In this document: one piece after another, positions 8,327 through 17,048 of the stretch | Layout of the letters: every line of letters starts with the position of its first letter | Numbering within the stretch: position 1 is the stretch's first letter | Assembly (NCBI GenBank): GCA_045810625.1 | Contig: JBJMVQ010000022.1 | Location: forward strand, 1 to 52,126 | DNA length: 52,126 bases | Origin: JACQFZ01 sp045810625 | GTDB taxonomy: Bacteria; Pseudomonadota; Gammaproteobacteria; Acidiferrobacterales; Sulfurifustaceae | Direction: 5' to 3' | Made by a program: the position numbers and the translations under genes | The notes under the pieces: generated by a model | Database searches by the model: none | What the model was told of the DNA's origin: nothing | Seen by the model: the letters and a program-made list of their open reading frames with translations, nothing else

Positions 8327-10072
8327 ATGCGATTTACCCTTTGGCAGTCTGGCATTCGCGCGCGTGTGTGGCGCGCGGCCTTCGCGCTCGCGCTGACGCT
8401 CACGGCCGGCGCCTCCACGGCCGACAACGGCACCCCCGGCGGCGATGGCAAGCCGCAGTACGGCGGCACGCTCGAGATCGGCACCGTCTACGTGACATTG
8501 TCGGCGCTCTCCTGGGACCCGCAGGATTGGAACTGGAAGCTCAACCACGACACCGGCTTCTTCTACGAGCAGCTCTTTGCCGCCGACCTCGACAAGAGCG
8601 TGCGCAAGGGCGGCAAGCATCACTTCTACGCCGATGCGTGGCTGCCGAGCGACGCGATCCGCGGCGAACTGGCGGAGAGCTGGGAGTGGAAGAAGAACCC
8701 GCTCGCGGTCGTGATTCATCTGCGCAAGGGCGTCATGTTCCCGGCCAAAGCCGGCGTCATCGAGAAGCCGCGCGAGCTGACCGCCGAGGACGTCGTATTC
8801 AGCTACAACCGTCTCGACAAGAGCCCGAAGAAGATACCGAACTACTTCGATCACATCGCCAAGGTCGAGGCGCGCGACAAGTACACGGTGGTGTTCACAT
8901 TCAAGGAATACAACGCCGAGTGGGATTACCGCTTCGGTTGGGGTTACTACTCCGCGATCGTGCCGAAGGAGATGGCGAAGGTCGACGCGAAGGACTGGCA
9001 CAACGCCGTCGGCAGCGGTCCATTTCAACTCGCCGAGTTCGTGCAAGGCAATTCGCAGACGTACGTGAAGAATCCGGAGTATTGGGACAAAGAGAAGCTC
9101 GGCGGCGCCTCGTACAAGATTCCGTTCGTGGACAAGGTCGTGTATCGCACGATCAAGGATGAAGCGACACAGCACACGGCGCTGCGCTCCGGCAAGATCG
9201 ACATACTCGAAATCATGCGCTGGACCGCAGCGGATGAGTTGAAGAAGACGGTGCCGCAGCTCAAATGGTCCAAGTGGCTGTCGATGAACGGCCAGTTCAT
9301 CGCGCTGCGCACCGATCAGAAGCCGTTCAACGACATTCGCGTGCGCCGCGCGCTCAACATGGCGGTCAACAAGCAGGAGATCGTGCAGGCGTACTACGGC
9401 GGCAACGCCGAGCTCTTCGCGTATCCGATGCACCCCGATTACTACGGCTACTTCGAGCCGCTCGAAAAGATGCCGGCGTCGGTGAAAGAGCTTTTCACTT
9501 ACAACCCCGAGAAAGCGAAGAAACTGCTGGCCGAAGCGGGATACCCGAACGGCTTCACGTTCAAGGTGCAGTACACGAGCGCGAATCCCGATCATGCGGA
9601 TTTGCTGCCGCTCATCGCCGGTTATCTCGAGAAGGTCGGCGTGAAGATCGAGATACAGCCGATGGAGTACGGCGCGTTCCTATCGGCCATGACGACAAAA
9701 ACGCATTCGGCCGGCTACCTCATGAACAACGGCCACACGAACCCGACGACGAGCATTCGCAAGAGCTTCATCACCGGGCAGGTGTGGAACCCGTCCATAT
9801 GGGCCGACCCGGCGTTCGACAAGAAGATGGACGAGGTCTACCGCACGCGCGACGAAGCCAAGCGCCAGAAGATGATCAAGGAGATGACGGTCGAGATTCT
9901 CGACAAAGCGCCGTACATTTGGCTGCCGACGCCTTACATCTTCACGGCCTGGTGGCCGTGGGTGAAGAACTACAACGGCGAGCTGCGCGCGGGTGCGGTA
10001 CGCCCGGCGCCGATTTACGCGCGCATCTGGATCGACCAGGACATGAAGCGGAAGATGGGCTTCAGCAATTGA
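8327..10072 (+). CDS. ABC transporter substrate-binding protein, family 5 (DppA/OppA-like)
   Basis: Periplasmic solute receptor of 581 residues. The N-terminus has an Arg-containing n-region, a hydrophobic core (AAFALALTLTAGA) and a probable cleavage site near residue 30. Family 5 features follow: YGGTLEIG, LAESWEWKKNP, HLRKGVMFP, the DVVFSYNR block, and DIRVRRALNMAVNKQEI. The family transports peptides, but also nickel, sugars and aryl or acyl compounds. A run of about 35 residues between EQLFAADLD and LAESWEW is longer than in typical DppA. The ribosome-binding site AGGAGG is very strong, and a stable hairpin follows the gene, both consistent with high receptor output. The ligand is unknown; the linked CoA ligase suggests a carboxylic acid or acylated molecule. 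Confidence 0.92.
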   Translation: MRFTLWQSGIRARVWRAAFALALTLTAGASTADNGTPGGDGKPQYGGTLEIGTVYVTLSALSWDPQDWNWKLNHDTGFFYEQLFAADLDKSVRKGGKHHFYADAWLPSDAIRGELAESWEWKKNPLAVVIHLRKGVMFPAKAGVIEKPRELTAEDVVFSYNRLDKSPKKIPNYFDHIAKVEARDKYTVVFTFKEYNAEWDYRFGWGYYSAIVPKEMAKVDAKDWHNAVGSGPFQLAEFVQGNSQTYVKNPEYWDKEKLGGASYKIPFVDKVVYRTIKDEATQHTALRSGKIDILEIMRWTAADELKKTVPQLKWSKWLSMNGQFIALRTDQKPFNDIRVRRALNMAVNKQEIVQAYYGGNAELFAYPMHPDYYGYFEPLEKMPASVKELFTYNPEKAKKLLAEAGYPNGFTFKVQYTSANPDHADLLPLIAGYLEKVGVKIEIQPMEYGAFLSAMTTKTHSAGYLMNNGHTNPTTSIRKSFITGQVWNPSIWADPAFDKKMDEVYRTRDEAKRQKMIKEMTVEILDKAPYIWLPTPYIFTAWWPWVKNYNGELRAGAVRPAPIYARIWIDQDMKRKMGFSN

Positions 10073-10087
10073 CGTGTTCCAGGGACG

Positions 10088-10110
10088 CCCGGCGGCCGCG
10101 CGCCGCCGGG
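10088..10110 (+). promoter_or_regulatory. Intercistronic hairpin after the binding-protein gene
   Basis: A perfect 9-bp stem, CCCGGCGGC (10088-10096) with GCCGCCGGG (10102-10110), closed by a 5-base loop. There is no T tract. It sits between the receptor gene and the first ATPase gene; in several importer operons such structures protect the receptor message from 3' decay or attenuate downstream expression. Confidence 0.6.
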
Positions 10111-10126
10111 TGACCGGGGAGCCACC

Positions 10127-11098
10127 ATGGGCGAGCCGTTGCTGCAAGTTCGGGATCTGTCGGTCAGCTTCCGCACCGAGCGCGGGCTGGTCCGCGCCGT
10201 CGACCACGTTTCATTCGAGGTCGGCCGCGGGGAGACCGTCGCCATCGTCGGCGAAAGCGGGTCGGGCAAGAGCGTGACGGCGCTCTCGCTGCTCAAGCTC
10301 ATTCCGACTCCGCCCGGTCGGATCGACAGCGGTGACGTGATCTTCGAAGGAAAGAATCTGCTCACGCTCGACGACCCCGGCATCCGTGCGATCCGCGGCG
10401 ATCGCATCGCGATGATCTTTCAGGAGCCGATGTCCACGCTCAATCCGGTGTTGAACGTCGGCGTGCAGGTCGCGGAGCCGATCAATCTGCATCGGCGTAC
10501 GCCATGGGCGGCCGCGCTCGAAAAAGCCAAAGCGCTCCTCGCGAAGGCCGCGATTCCGGATGCCGCGGCTCGCATCGGCGCATACCCGCATCAGTACTCC
10601 GGCGGCATGCGCCAGCGCGCCATGATCGCGATGGCGCTCGCCTGCGAGCCGAGGTTGATCATCGCGGACGAGCCGACGACGGCGCTCGACGTGACGGTAC
10701 AAGCGCAGATACTGGCGCTGCTCAAACAATTGACGCGGGAGACGAATGCGGCGCTCATTCTCATTACGCACGACCTCGGCGTCGTGGCGCGCTATGCCGA
10801 TCGCGTGATCGTCATGTACGGCGGGCGGATCGTCGAGACCGCGACGGCCTCCGAGCTCTACGCGCACCCGAGCCACCCGTACACACGCGGTCTCATGGCG
10901 TGCATTCCGCGGCTCGATGAGGCGACGAAAAAGCGGTTGGTGCCGATCGAGGGACAGCCGCCCGATCTCGCGAATCTCCCGCCCGGTTGCGCCTTCGCGC
11001 CGCGCTGCAAGAGCGCGCTCGACTGTTGCCGCGTCGAACGTCCCGTGCTGAAGCCCGTCGCCCCCCATCATCTGAGCGCCTGCCTGCTCCATGGCTGA
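10127..11098 (+). CDS. Oligopeptide-type ABC transporter ATP-binding protein (DppD-like)
   Basis: Cytoplasmic ATPase of 323 residues. Walker A is GESGSGKS, the Q-loop FQEPMSTLNPV, the signature YSGGMRQRAMIAMAL, Walker B LIIADEPTTALD, and the H-switch ITHDLG. The C-terminus carries the oligopeptide-ATPase Cys block (GCAFAPRCKSALDCC), typical of DppD/OppD and probably binding an Fe-S cluster in some homologues. The start has GGGGAGCC 5 bases upstream. It overlaps the next gene by 8 bp. Confidence 0.94.
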   Translation: MGEPLLQVRDLSVSFRTERGLVRAVDHVSFEVGRGETVAIVGESGSGKSVTALSLLKLIPTPPGRIDSGDVIFEGKNLLTLDDPGIRAIRGDRIAMIFQEPMSTLNPVLNVGVQVAEPINLHRRTPWAAALEKAKALLAKAAIPDAAARIGAYPHQYSGGMRQRAMIAMALACEPRLIIADEPTTALDVTVQAQILALLKQLTRETNAALILITHDLGVVARYADRVIVMYGGRIVETATASELYAHPSHPYTRGLMACIPRLDEATKKRLVPIEGQPPDLANLPPGCAFAPRCKSALDCCRVERPVLKPVAPHHLSACLLHG

Positions 11099-12110
11099 AA
11101 CCGCAAATGCCAGGCAGACGGAAGAGATCCTGCGGGTCGAGGATCTCAAGGTCCATTTCGCGGTCACGAAAGGGATCGTCGTTCAGAAGCAATTCGGCGC
11201 GGTGAAAGCCGTGGACGGCGTCTCGTTCGCGCTGAAGCGCGGCGAGACGCTCGGGCTCGTCGGCGAGAGCGGATGCGGGAAGTCGACGACCGCGGCCGCG
11301 GTGCTGCGTATGCTCGATCCCACCGGCGGTCGTGTGGTCTTCGAAGGCGAAGACATCACGCGCCACGATCGCGCGCGCATGCGCCCGATCCGGCGGCGCA
11401 TGCAAATGGTTTACCAGGATCCGTTCGGGTCGCTGAATCCGCGCATGCGCGTGCGCGACATCGTCGGCGAACCGCTGGTCGTGCACGGGCTCGCACGCGA
11501 GCGCGACAAGTACCGCGCGCGTGTCAGGGATCTGCTCGCGATGGTGGGCTTGCTGCCGGACATGGCGGAGCGCTATCCGCACGAATTTTCGGGCGGCCAG
11601 CGCCAGCGTATCGGCATTGCGCGCGCGCTCGCGATGGAGCCGAGCCTCATCGTTTGCGACGAGCCGGTGTCCGCGCTCGACGTCTCGATCCAGGCGCAGG
11701 TGATCAATTTGTTCATGGACCTGCAAGAGCGGCTCGGGCTCACGTATCTCTTTATTGCGCATGATCTGTCGGTGGTGCGCCACATCAGCGATCGCATCGC
11801 CGTCATGTATCTCGGACGCATCGTCGAGATCGCGCCGCGAAACGAGCTGTATCGCGAGCCGCTGCATCCGTACACGCAGGCGCTGCTCGCCGCGGTCCCC
11901 ATCCCCGATCCGAAACTCGAGGCGGCGCGGCCGCAGCAACTCCTGATCGGCGAAGTGCCGAGCGTGCTGAAGCCGCCGACCGGCTGCCGCTTCCATCCGC
12001 GCTGTCCGAAGGCGATGGCGCACTGTGCGACCATCGAGCCGGTGCTGCGCGACGTTTCGCCCGGCCGCGCGGTCGCCTGCCATCTCCATCATCCGGCCAG
12101 CACGAACTAG
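11091..12110 (+). CDS. Oligopeptide-type ABC transporter ATP-binding protein (DppF-like)
   Basis: Second ATPase of the importer, 339 residues. Walker A is GESGCGKS, the Q-loop YQDPFGSLNPR, the signature FSGGQRQRIGIARAL, Walker B LIVCDEPVSALD, and the H-switch IAHDLS; the C-terminal Cys block is GCRFHPRCPKAMAHC. With the DppD-like subunit it forms the heterodimeric motor. The TAG stop at 12108-12110 lies inside the left arm of the palindromic element that follows, so the last residues or the stop codon itself may have been supplied by that insertion. Confidence 0.94.
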   Translation: MAETANARQTEEILRVEDLKVHFAVTKGIVVQKQFGAVKAVDGVSFALKRGETLGLVGESGCGKSTTAAAVLRMLDPTGGRVVFEGEDITRHDRARMRPIRRRMQMVYQDPFGSLNPRMRVRDIVGEPLVVHGLARERDKYRARVRDLLAMVGLLPDMAERYPHEFSGGQRQRIGIARALAMEPSLIVCDEPVSALDVSIQAQVINLFMDLQERLGLTYLFIAHDLSVVRHISDRIAVMYLGRIVEIAPRNELYREPLHPYTQALLAAVPIPDPKLEAARPQQLLIGEVPSVLKPPTGCRFHPRCPKAMAHCATIEPVLRDVSPGRAVACHLHHPASTN

Positions 12111-12222
12111 AACCTATCTCGAAATGCTAATTCGCGGTTCGACAGGCTCACCGCGAACGGAGAATAGAGCCGTTCGCACTGAGCTTGTCGAAGTGCGGAC
12201 GGTTTTGAGATAGGTTCTAGTT
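12105..12222. mobile_element. MITE-like palindromic element with REP-type hairpins
   Basis: A 118-bp element bounded by perfect 16-bp inverted repeats AACTAGAACCTATCTC (12105-12120) and its complement (12207-12222), each with CTAG near the outer edge. Inside are two REP-like hairpins: TTCGCGGT paired with ACCGCGAA around GACAGGCTC, and CCGTTCGCACT paired with AGTGCGGACGG around GAGCTTGTCGA. It encodes nothing. The terminal repeats resemble ends of IS5-type elements, hence a non-autonomous element is likely; this is inference. The right arm runs into TTTTTT, so the element may also terminate transcription. Confidence 0.65.
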
Positions 12223-12325
12223 TTTTCCGGTCTACTTCGCTGACACCAAAGACGCGAATGTTCGGGCCGAGGCGGCGTGTGACGATTAGTCTGGCACTCG
12301 CGATCGGTGCGCAGAACGCGCAACG

Positions 12326-13093
12326 TCAGTGAGATGCGTCGGCGGCGCCGCAGATTTGGGGCAGAATCTCGCCGATTCGTCCGCGCAGCACGGCATCGGC
12401 CATATCGTCGAGCGCCGTCTCCTCCGCGTTCACGATGACCACGCGCGCGCCGGCGTATTTTGCCGTCGGCACGACGTTCGCGACGGGGTACACCTGCAGG
12501 CTGGAACCGACCGCGAGCAGGAGATCGGCCTGTCCGGCCGCCTGCATCGCGGCTTCGATCACCTCGGGCACGAGCGCCTGACCGAACGAGATCGTTGCGC
12601 TTTTCAGAATGCCGCCGCAACCCGTGCACGGCGGATCGGCCTCGCCGGCATGCACGCGTGCGAGCGTCGCCTGCATCGGGCCGCGCCAGCCGCAGCTCAT
12701 GCACACCACCTCGTGCACCGTGCCGTGTACTTCGATCACGCGCTCGGGAGAGTTGCCGGCGCGCTGATGCAGTCCGTCGATATTCTGCGTGACGAGCGCG
12801 TGCAGCTTGTTGCGCCGCTCGAGCGTCACGAGCGCGCGGTGTCCGGCATTCGGTTGCGCGGTCCACGCCGGGTGCTCGGCGCGGCTCTTCCACGACAGTT
12901 TCCGCACTTCGGGATCCGACATGTAGTAATGAATGTTGGAGAGTTTTTCCGCGAGCGGATTTTTGGTCCACACTCCCTGCGGGCCGCGAAAATCCGGAAT
13001 GCCGGATTCCGTGGAAATGCCGGCGCCGGTCAGCACCACGATGCGTGCCGACTCGTCGACCCAGCCCGCAATCGTTTCGATTCTTTCGCTCAT
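12326..13093 (-). CDS. NAD-dependent protein deacylase, Sir2 family
   Basis: Sirtuin of 255 residues that removes acyl groups from lysines using NAD. NAD-binding motif GAGIS is at 23-27, followed by GIPDFRG; TQNIDGLH is at 102-109; the catalytic His123 is in VHG. Four zinc-binding Cys (131, 134, 156, 159) form CMSC and CTGC. The spacing and GSSLQVYPVAN block are those of bacterial class II/III-like sirtuins. It lacks the YxxR pair at the acyl pocket as far as I can see, so desuccinylase activity is uncertain. It is divergent from the aldo/keto reductase, with 26 bp between start codons. Confidence 0.94.
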   Translation of the reverse strand: MSERIETIAGWVDESARIVVLTGAGISTESGIPDFRGPQGVWTKNPLAEKLSNIHYYMSDPEVRKLSWKSRAEHPAWTAQPNAGHRALVTLERRNKLHALVTQNIDGLHQRAGNSPERVIEVHGTVHEVVCMSCGWRGPMQATLARVHAGEADPPCTGCGGILKSATISFGQALVPEVIEAAMQAAGQADLLLAVGSSLQVYPVANVVPTAKYAGARVVIVNAEETALDDMADAVLRGRIGEILPQICGAADASH

Positions 13094-13099
13094 GGCGCT

Positions 13100-13109
13100 A
13101 GTTTAAACT
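13100..13109. promoter_or_regulatory. Palindrome in the sirtuin / aldo-keto reductase divergent gap
   Basis: AGTTTAAACT is a perfect 10-bp palindrome in the 26-bp gap between two divergent start codons. It may be part of overlapping -10 elements or an operator. The gap is too short to hold two full promoters. Confidence 0.35.
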
Positions 13110-13119
13110 CTCAAACCGG

Positions 13120-13938
13120 ATGAAGCTCGGCGACTTGACCGTCAACCGTCTCGGATTCGGCGCCATGCGCGTCTGCGGCCCCGACGTTTGGGGCTGGCCG
13201 AAGGATCGTAATGGCGCGAAAAAAGTGCTGGTGCGCGCGTTCGATCTCGGTTGCACTTTTTTCGATACCGCCGACAGCTACGGCCCGGAGGTGAGCGAGC
13301 TGCTCATCGCCGAGGCGCTGCACCCATACGCGACAGAGCTGGTGATCGGCACCAAGGGCGGACTGCTGCGCCCGCGCGCATCCGCGTGGGTGCCGGACGG
13401 CCGACCCGAGCACCTGCGCCGAGCGGTTGAGAGCAGCCTCAAGCGTCTGCGTCTCGATTGCATCGATCTGTACCAGCTCCATGCGCCCGATTCGAAAGTC
13501 CCGTTTGCGGACTCGGTGGGTGCGCTCGCGGATATGCAGCGCGCGGGCAAGATCCGACACGTCGGGCTCTCGAACGTGAGCGTCGGGCAACTCGAAGCGG
13601 CGCGACGCATTGCGCCGATCGTGTCGGTGCAGAACCACTACAACATCGAGGACCGCACTCACGAGGACGTGCTCAAAGCGTGCGAGCGGCTCGGCATCGC
13701 GTTTCTTCCGTGGTATCCGCTCGCGGCCGGTGAGGCGCTCGCCTCGGCGGCGGTGACGCGCATTGCGTCGCGGCATCGTGCGACGCCGGCGCAAGTCGCG
13801 CTCGCCTGGCTGCTCGCCAAGTCGCCGGTCATGCTGCCGATTCCCGGCACCGGGTCCATCGCGCATCTCGAGGAAAACGTCGCCGCTAAGAACCTGGTCC
13901 TTTCACCCGACGACTTGGCGGAGCTGAACCGAGCCTGA
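13120..13938 (+). CDS. Aldo/keto reductase
   Basis: NADPH-dependent carbonyl reductase with a TIM-barrel fold, 272 residues. The catalytic tetrad is visible: Asp49 (FFDTADSYG), Tyr54, Lys79 (TKGG) and His121 (QLHAPD). The NADPH-binding C-terminal part reads LPIPGTGSIAHLEEN, with GLSNVS mid-protein. The family pattern fits YdbC/YajO-like reductases; the substrate is unknown. The start codon has only a weak GG upstream. Confidence 0.93.
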   Translation: MKLGDLTVNRLGFGAMRVCGPDVWGWPKDRNGAKKVLVRAFDLGCTFFDTADSYGPEVSELLIAEALHPYATELVIGTKGGLLRPRASAWVPDGRPEHLRRAVESSLKRLRLDCIDLYQLHAPDSKVPFADSVGALADMQRAGKIRHVGLSNVSVGQLEAARRIAPIVSVQNHYNIEDRTHEDVLKACERLGIAFLPWYPLAAGEALASAAVTRIASRHRATPAQVALAWLLAKSPVMLPIPGTGSIAHLEENVAAKNLVLSPDDLAELNRA

Positions 13939-13967
13939 CTCGGCATTCAGAGCCGGCCGATGCCATG

Positions 13968-14336
13968 TCATGGCGACGGCAGGATCAGCAGATACACCGC
14001 CAGCGCGATCCCGAGCAATGCGACGACGGCATTCGCATAGACGGCGAGATTGACGAAGTAGCCCGACGGAACCTCGGAACGTTTTAGCGCGCGCAGCGCC
14101 CGACGGTATTGCACGATGCTAAGCACGGCGAACGTGGTGCCGACGAGGATGAATGCGACGCCGATCCACGTGGCGGCGACCTCCGGCGGGCGTGGCGTTT
14201 CGAAAACAATGCGTGCGAACAGCGCCGCGCGTTCGACGACGAACCCGAACGCGATGAGCGCGAGGCTCGTCCGATTCCAGGCGAGCAGCGTGCGCTCGGC
14301 GGCGAAGAGGACGCGCGGATCGCTCAGCTCCGACAT
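13968..14336 (-). CDS. DUF202 (YidH-like) inner-membrane protein
   Basis: A small membrane protein of 122 residues. The N-terminal block DPRVLFAAERTLLAWNRT is the hallmark of DUF202. Three membrane spans follow, near residues 23-42, 56-76 and 96-118. Function is not established for the family. It converges on the aldo/keto reductase with a 29-bp gap and lies 70 bp downstream of the esterase on the same strand, so it may be co-transcribed with it. Confidence 0.9.
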   Translation of the reverse strand: MSELSDPRVLFAAERTLLAWNRTSLALIAFGFVVERAALFARIVFETPRPPEVAATWIGVAFILVGTTFAVLSIVQYRRALRALKRSEVPSGYFVNLAVYANAVVALLGIALAVYLLILPSP

Positions 14337-14406
14337 CTATCGAAGACGACACGCGAGTGAATCACAACGCTGGACTCGTTCTCGCTCGTGCGCCGTCCGA
14401 TTGCCG

Positions 14407-15348
14407 TCAGCGCGCGAACGCCGCCGCGAGCGCGGCGCCGCACTCTTGAAGCGCACGGTTGGCGCCGTCGAGTACTCGGCCCATGTTGATGAAGCCGTGC
14501 ACCATCCCCTCGTAGCATTTGTACGTCACCTCGACGCCCGATGCGCGCAGCCTGTCCGCGTACGCCTTGCCTTCGTCGACCAGCGGATCGAAGCCCGCGG
14601 TAACGATGAGCGCGGGCGGCAGCCGCGATAGATCCGGCGCACGTATCGGGGCGCAGCGCCAGTCCTCGAAGTCCGCCGGGCTGCGGACATAGTTGTGTCG
14701 GAAGTAATGGATGACGTCGCGCGTGAGCAGGTACCCCTGGGCCAAACGTTCCGCGGATTCGGTGCGATGCGGCGGATTCGTGCTCGGATAAATCAACAGC
14801 TGGAACACGAGTTGCGGCCCGCCGTCGTTGCGCGCGTTGATGGCGGTGACGGTCGCGAGATTGCCGCCCGCACTGTCGCCGCCGACGGCGATGCGTTGCG
14901 GGTCGATGTTCAGGGGGTCGGCGTTTGCGGCGATCCAGCGCAAGGCGGCGATGCCGTCCTCGACCGCGGCCGGGAACTTGTGCTCCGGCCCGAGCCGATA
15001 GTCGACGGACAGCACCGCGCAGCGCGCTTCGTTCGCGAGCGTGCGGCACACCACGTCGTGCGTGTCGAGATCGCCGACCGTGTAGCCGCCGCCGTGGAAG
15101 TAGACCAGCGCGGGGAGACGATCGTCCCGCGAGGTCCCGCGCGCGCGATAAAAACGTGCCCGAATCGGGCCGGCGCCTCCGGGTATCTCGCGATCCTCGG
15201 CCACGGCAACCTCGGGTGGCTCGGGATGCAATGCTCTGCGGGAGCGCCGATATTCCTCTCGCGCTTCGCGTGGGCTCAATGTGTGCAGCGGCGGTCGGCC
15301 GGCGGCAGCGATGCGTTGTAAGAGCGCTTGCACCTGCGGATCGAGCAT
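14407..15348 (-). CDS. Alpha/beta hydrolase, HSL-type esterase/lipase
   Basis: Esterase of the hormone-sensitive-lipase group, 313 residues. The oxyanion motif HGGG is at 85-88 (YFHGGGYTVGD), the nucleophile Ser159 is in GDSAGG, the acid Asp is in FDPLVDEG and the His in MVHGF. No signal peptide is seen, so it is probably cytoplasmic, acting on short-chain acyl esters. The start at 15348 is chosen for the AAGGAGG ribosome-binding site; a frame reaching 15387 lacks one. Confidence 0.94.
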   Translation of the reverse strand: MLDPQVQALLQRIAAAGRPPLHTLSPREAREEYRRSRRALHPEPPEVAVAEDREIPGGAGPIRARFYRARGTSRDDRLPALVYFHGGGYTVGDLDTHDVVCRTLANEARCAVLSVDYRLGPEHKFPAAVEDGIAALRWIAANADPLNIDPQRIAVGGDSAGGNLATVTAINARNDGGPQLVFQLLIYPSTNPPHRTESAERLAQGYLLTRDVIHYFRHNYVRSPADFEDWRCAPIRAPDLSRLPPALIVTAGFDPLVDEGKAYADRLRASGVEVTYKCYEGMVHGFINMGRVLDGANRALQECGAALAAAFAR

Positions 15349-15488
15349 GGGGGCCTCCTTGCTTATTGTCGGCGAACGATGCGCCATTGAAGCACACCGG
15401 CGCGCATCCGCCTACGTTTCGTGCGGCCTTCCGCTACGCAGTTGCCTGCGACGATACAGGATTCTCCCGAATTACGTCGCCCACGCAA

Positions 15489-16646
15489 ATGGACGAGGAT
15501 GCGACGCACGAACAGCGAATAAAAAAAGGGATTGCCAGAGTGGCTGCTCGACAACCACGCGGATTGGCTGTGCGCGACCTGACTCGTTTCCTCGAAAGCT
15601 CCTACGGCCTCTCGCCCCAGGAGCCGCCACACAGTCTTCCGAGCGCGGTGGATACGACCGTTTGGCGTGTGACCGCCAGCGACCAGGAATACATCCTCAA
15701 GGCATTTCTATCCGGTGACGCCGACGCGGTGCATACCGAGGTGAAGCTGCTCGATTACGTACGCGCCGCCGGTATCCGCGCGCCCGATGTCATCTCGGAC
15801 CTGAACGGACGCCGCGTCGGAGTGATCGTCGAGCGTCGGCTGCCGTTACTGCGCGCAAGACGAATTCCGGCGATGGTCATGCGTCTCGAGGATATGCGAC
15901 GCGTGCGGCCGCGCTCGGTTACGCGCGCGCAAATGCTGTCGATCGCGCGCCGCATCGGGGCCATGCATGAAGCGTTGCGTCGCTATCCCCAACGCGCCGA
16001 GATTCGGCGCGCCGAGCGGTGGCGCGCGCAGCTCGGGAGTTTCGACGATTTCGTGCGATCACCGAACGCGGAGTGGTTCGATCGCGACGAGATAACCATG
16101 TTGCGGGCGCTCGATCGACGCATGGAGCAGCAGGTGGACGGCACCGAGCCCGGGGGTCTAACCGAATCGGTGCTGCACGGCGATCTCGGATTGCATCACG
16201 TCGGTATCGCGCGCGCCCGGCGCGCCGACGGTGAGCCGTACTTTTTCGACTTCTCGGATTATTGCCATGGCCCGGTGGTGCTCGATCTCGCCACGCTACT
16301 GTCGCACTCGTACGGGCAGAGCGACATTGATTTCGACCGCTGGGAGAAGCTGCGCGCATGGCTGCTGGAAGGGTACGAATCGGTGCTGAAGCTGAGCAAC
16401 TCGGATCACGCGGCGATCGAAACGGTGTTGCTCGAGCGTCTCCTCATCGAAATTCGATACTTCAACCGCATTTCGTTGAGCACCACGGTGGCATACGACC
16501 CGGTCGGCGTGCGTAAGCGCTACCGGCTCGCAGGCTATTTGCTGCACGAGCTGTCCTGCGCCCTTGCGCCGCAGGTCCCGAAAAGCGCGGATCATGCGGC
16601 CGCACCCGTCATCGGTCACGCGGGATTTCTCGCGGCCGGCGAATAA
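15489..16646 (+). CDS. APH-fold phosphotransferase-like protein with altered catalytic loop
   Basis: A 385-residue protein of the aminoglycoside phosphotransferase/choline kinase fold. An ATP-lobe Lys is visible in YILKAF, then the catalytic loop HGDLGLHHV (230-238), and the metal-binding DFSD (Asp254 region) in the DFG position. In most members the loop is HGDLxxxN; here the Asn that coordinates magnesium is His237. The other key residues are intact. Residues 1-45 are an extra N-terminal region. The ATG at 15489 lacks a clear ribosome-binding site, so the start is uncertain. The substrate is unknown; the sequence does not show a resistance enzyme. Confidence 0.75.
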   Translation: MDEDATHEQRIKKGIARVAARQPRGLAVRDLTRFLESSYGLSPQEPPHSLPSAVDTTVWRVTASDQEYILKAFLSGDADAVHTEVKLLDYVRAAGIRAPDVISDLNGRRVGVIVERRLPLLRARRIPAMVMRLEDMRRVRPRSVTRAQMLSIARRIGAMHEALRRYPQRAEIRRAERWRAQLGSFDDFVRSPNAEWFDRDEITMLRALDRRMEQQVDGTEPGGLTESVLHGDLGLHHVGIARARRADGEPYFFDFSDYCHGPVVLDLATLLSHSYGQSDIDFDRWEKLRAWLLEGYESVLKLSNSDHAAIETVLLERLLIEIRYFNRISLSTTVAYDPVGVRKRYRLAGYLLHELSCALAPQVPKSADHAAAPVIGHAGFLAAGE

Positions 16647-17048
16647 GTAACGACTCCTCCTTTCTTGCAGCTTCGTTCCGTGTCGGCGGCCAAGAGTTCA
16701 CGATCGCGAGCCGCTGCTCGCGCTTCAGGCAGCAGTTTCGACCGCGTTTCCGTCAATGGATGCCGCGCCACGCGCCACCTCGGGCCGTGACCCATCCCCT
16801 GTCTGCCGATCGGCCCGAGTGGGAACACGCTGTGACGTCAACTATCTCGGAACGCGCCTCTCGCTGCGCGGCATTTCAAGCTGCGCCCAGCCGCGATCGA
16901 CGACTCGCGGGCGAGCGCCGGTGAGCTTCGCGCGTTACGCGCGCGTCGACTGACCTGATACGATCGACTCGCAGCGTTTGACTGTGACGCCGCGAGCGGC
17001 TAAACGGTGGAGCAGGCGCGCAATATCAATGACGGGAGAAGACATCGC
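16647..17048. other. Non-coding interval
   Basis: About 400 bp between two plus-strand genes. Open frames here are short and lack ribosome-binding sites or recognisable motifs on either strand. A CTCCTCCTTTC stretch just after the APH-like gene reads as a Shine-Dalgarno on the minus strand, but no start codon follows. Presumably it holds the promoter of the patatin gene; none can be placed confidently. Confidence 0.4.

Noticed and set aside
15489..16646. Aminoglycoside resistance gene
   Set aside because: Only the general APH fold is shared; the catalytic loop is altered and there is no resistance-gene context.
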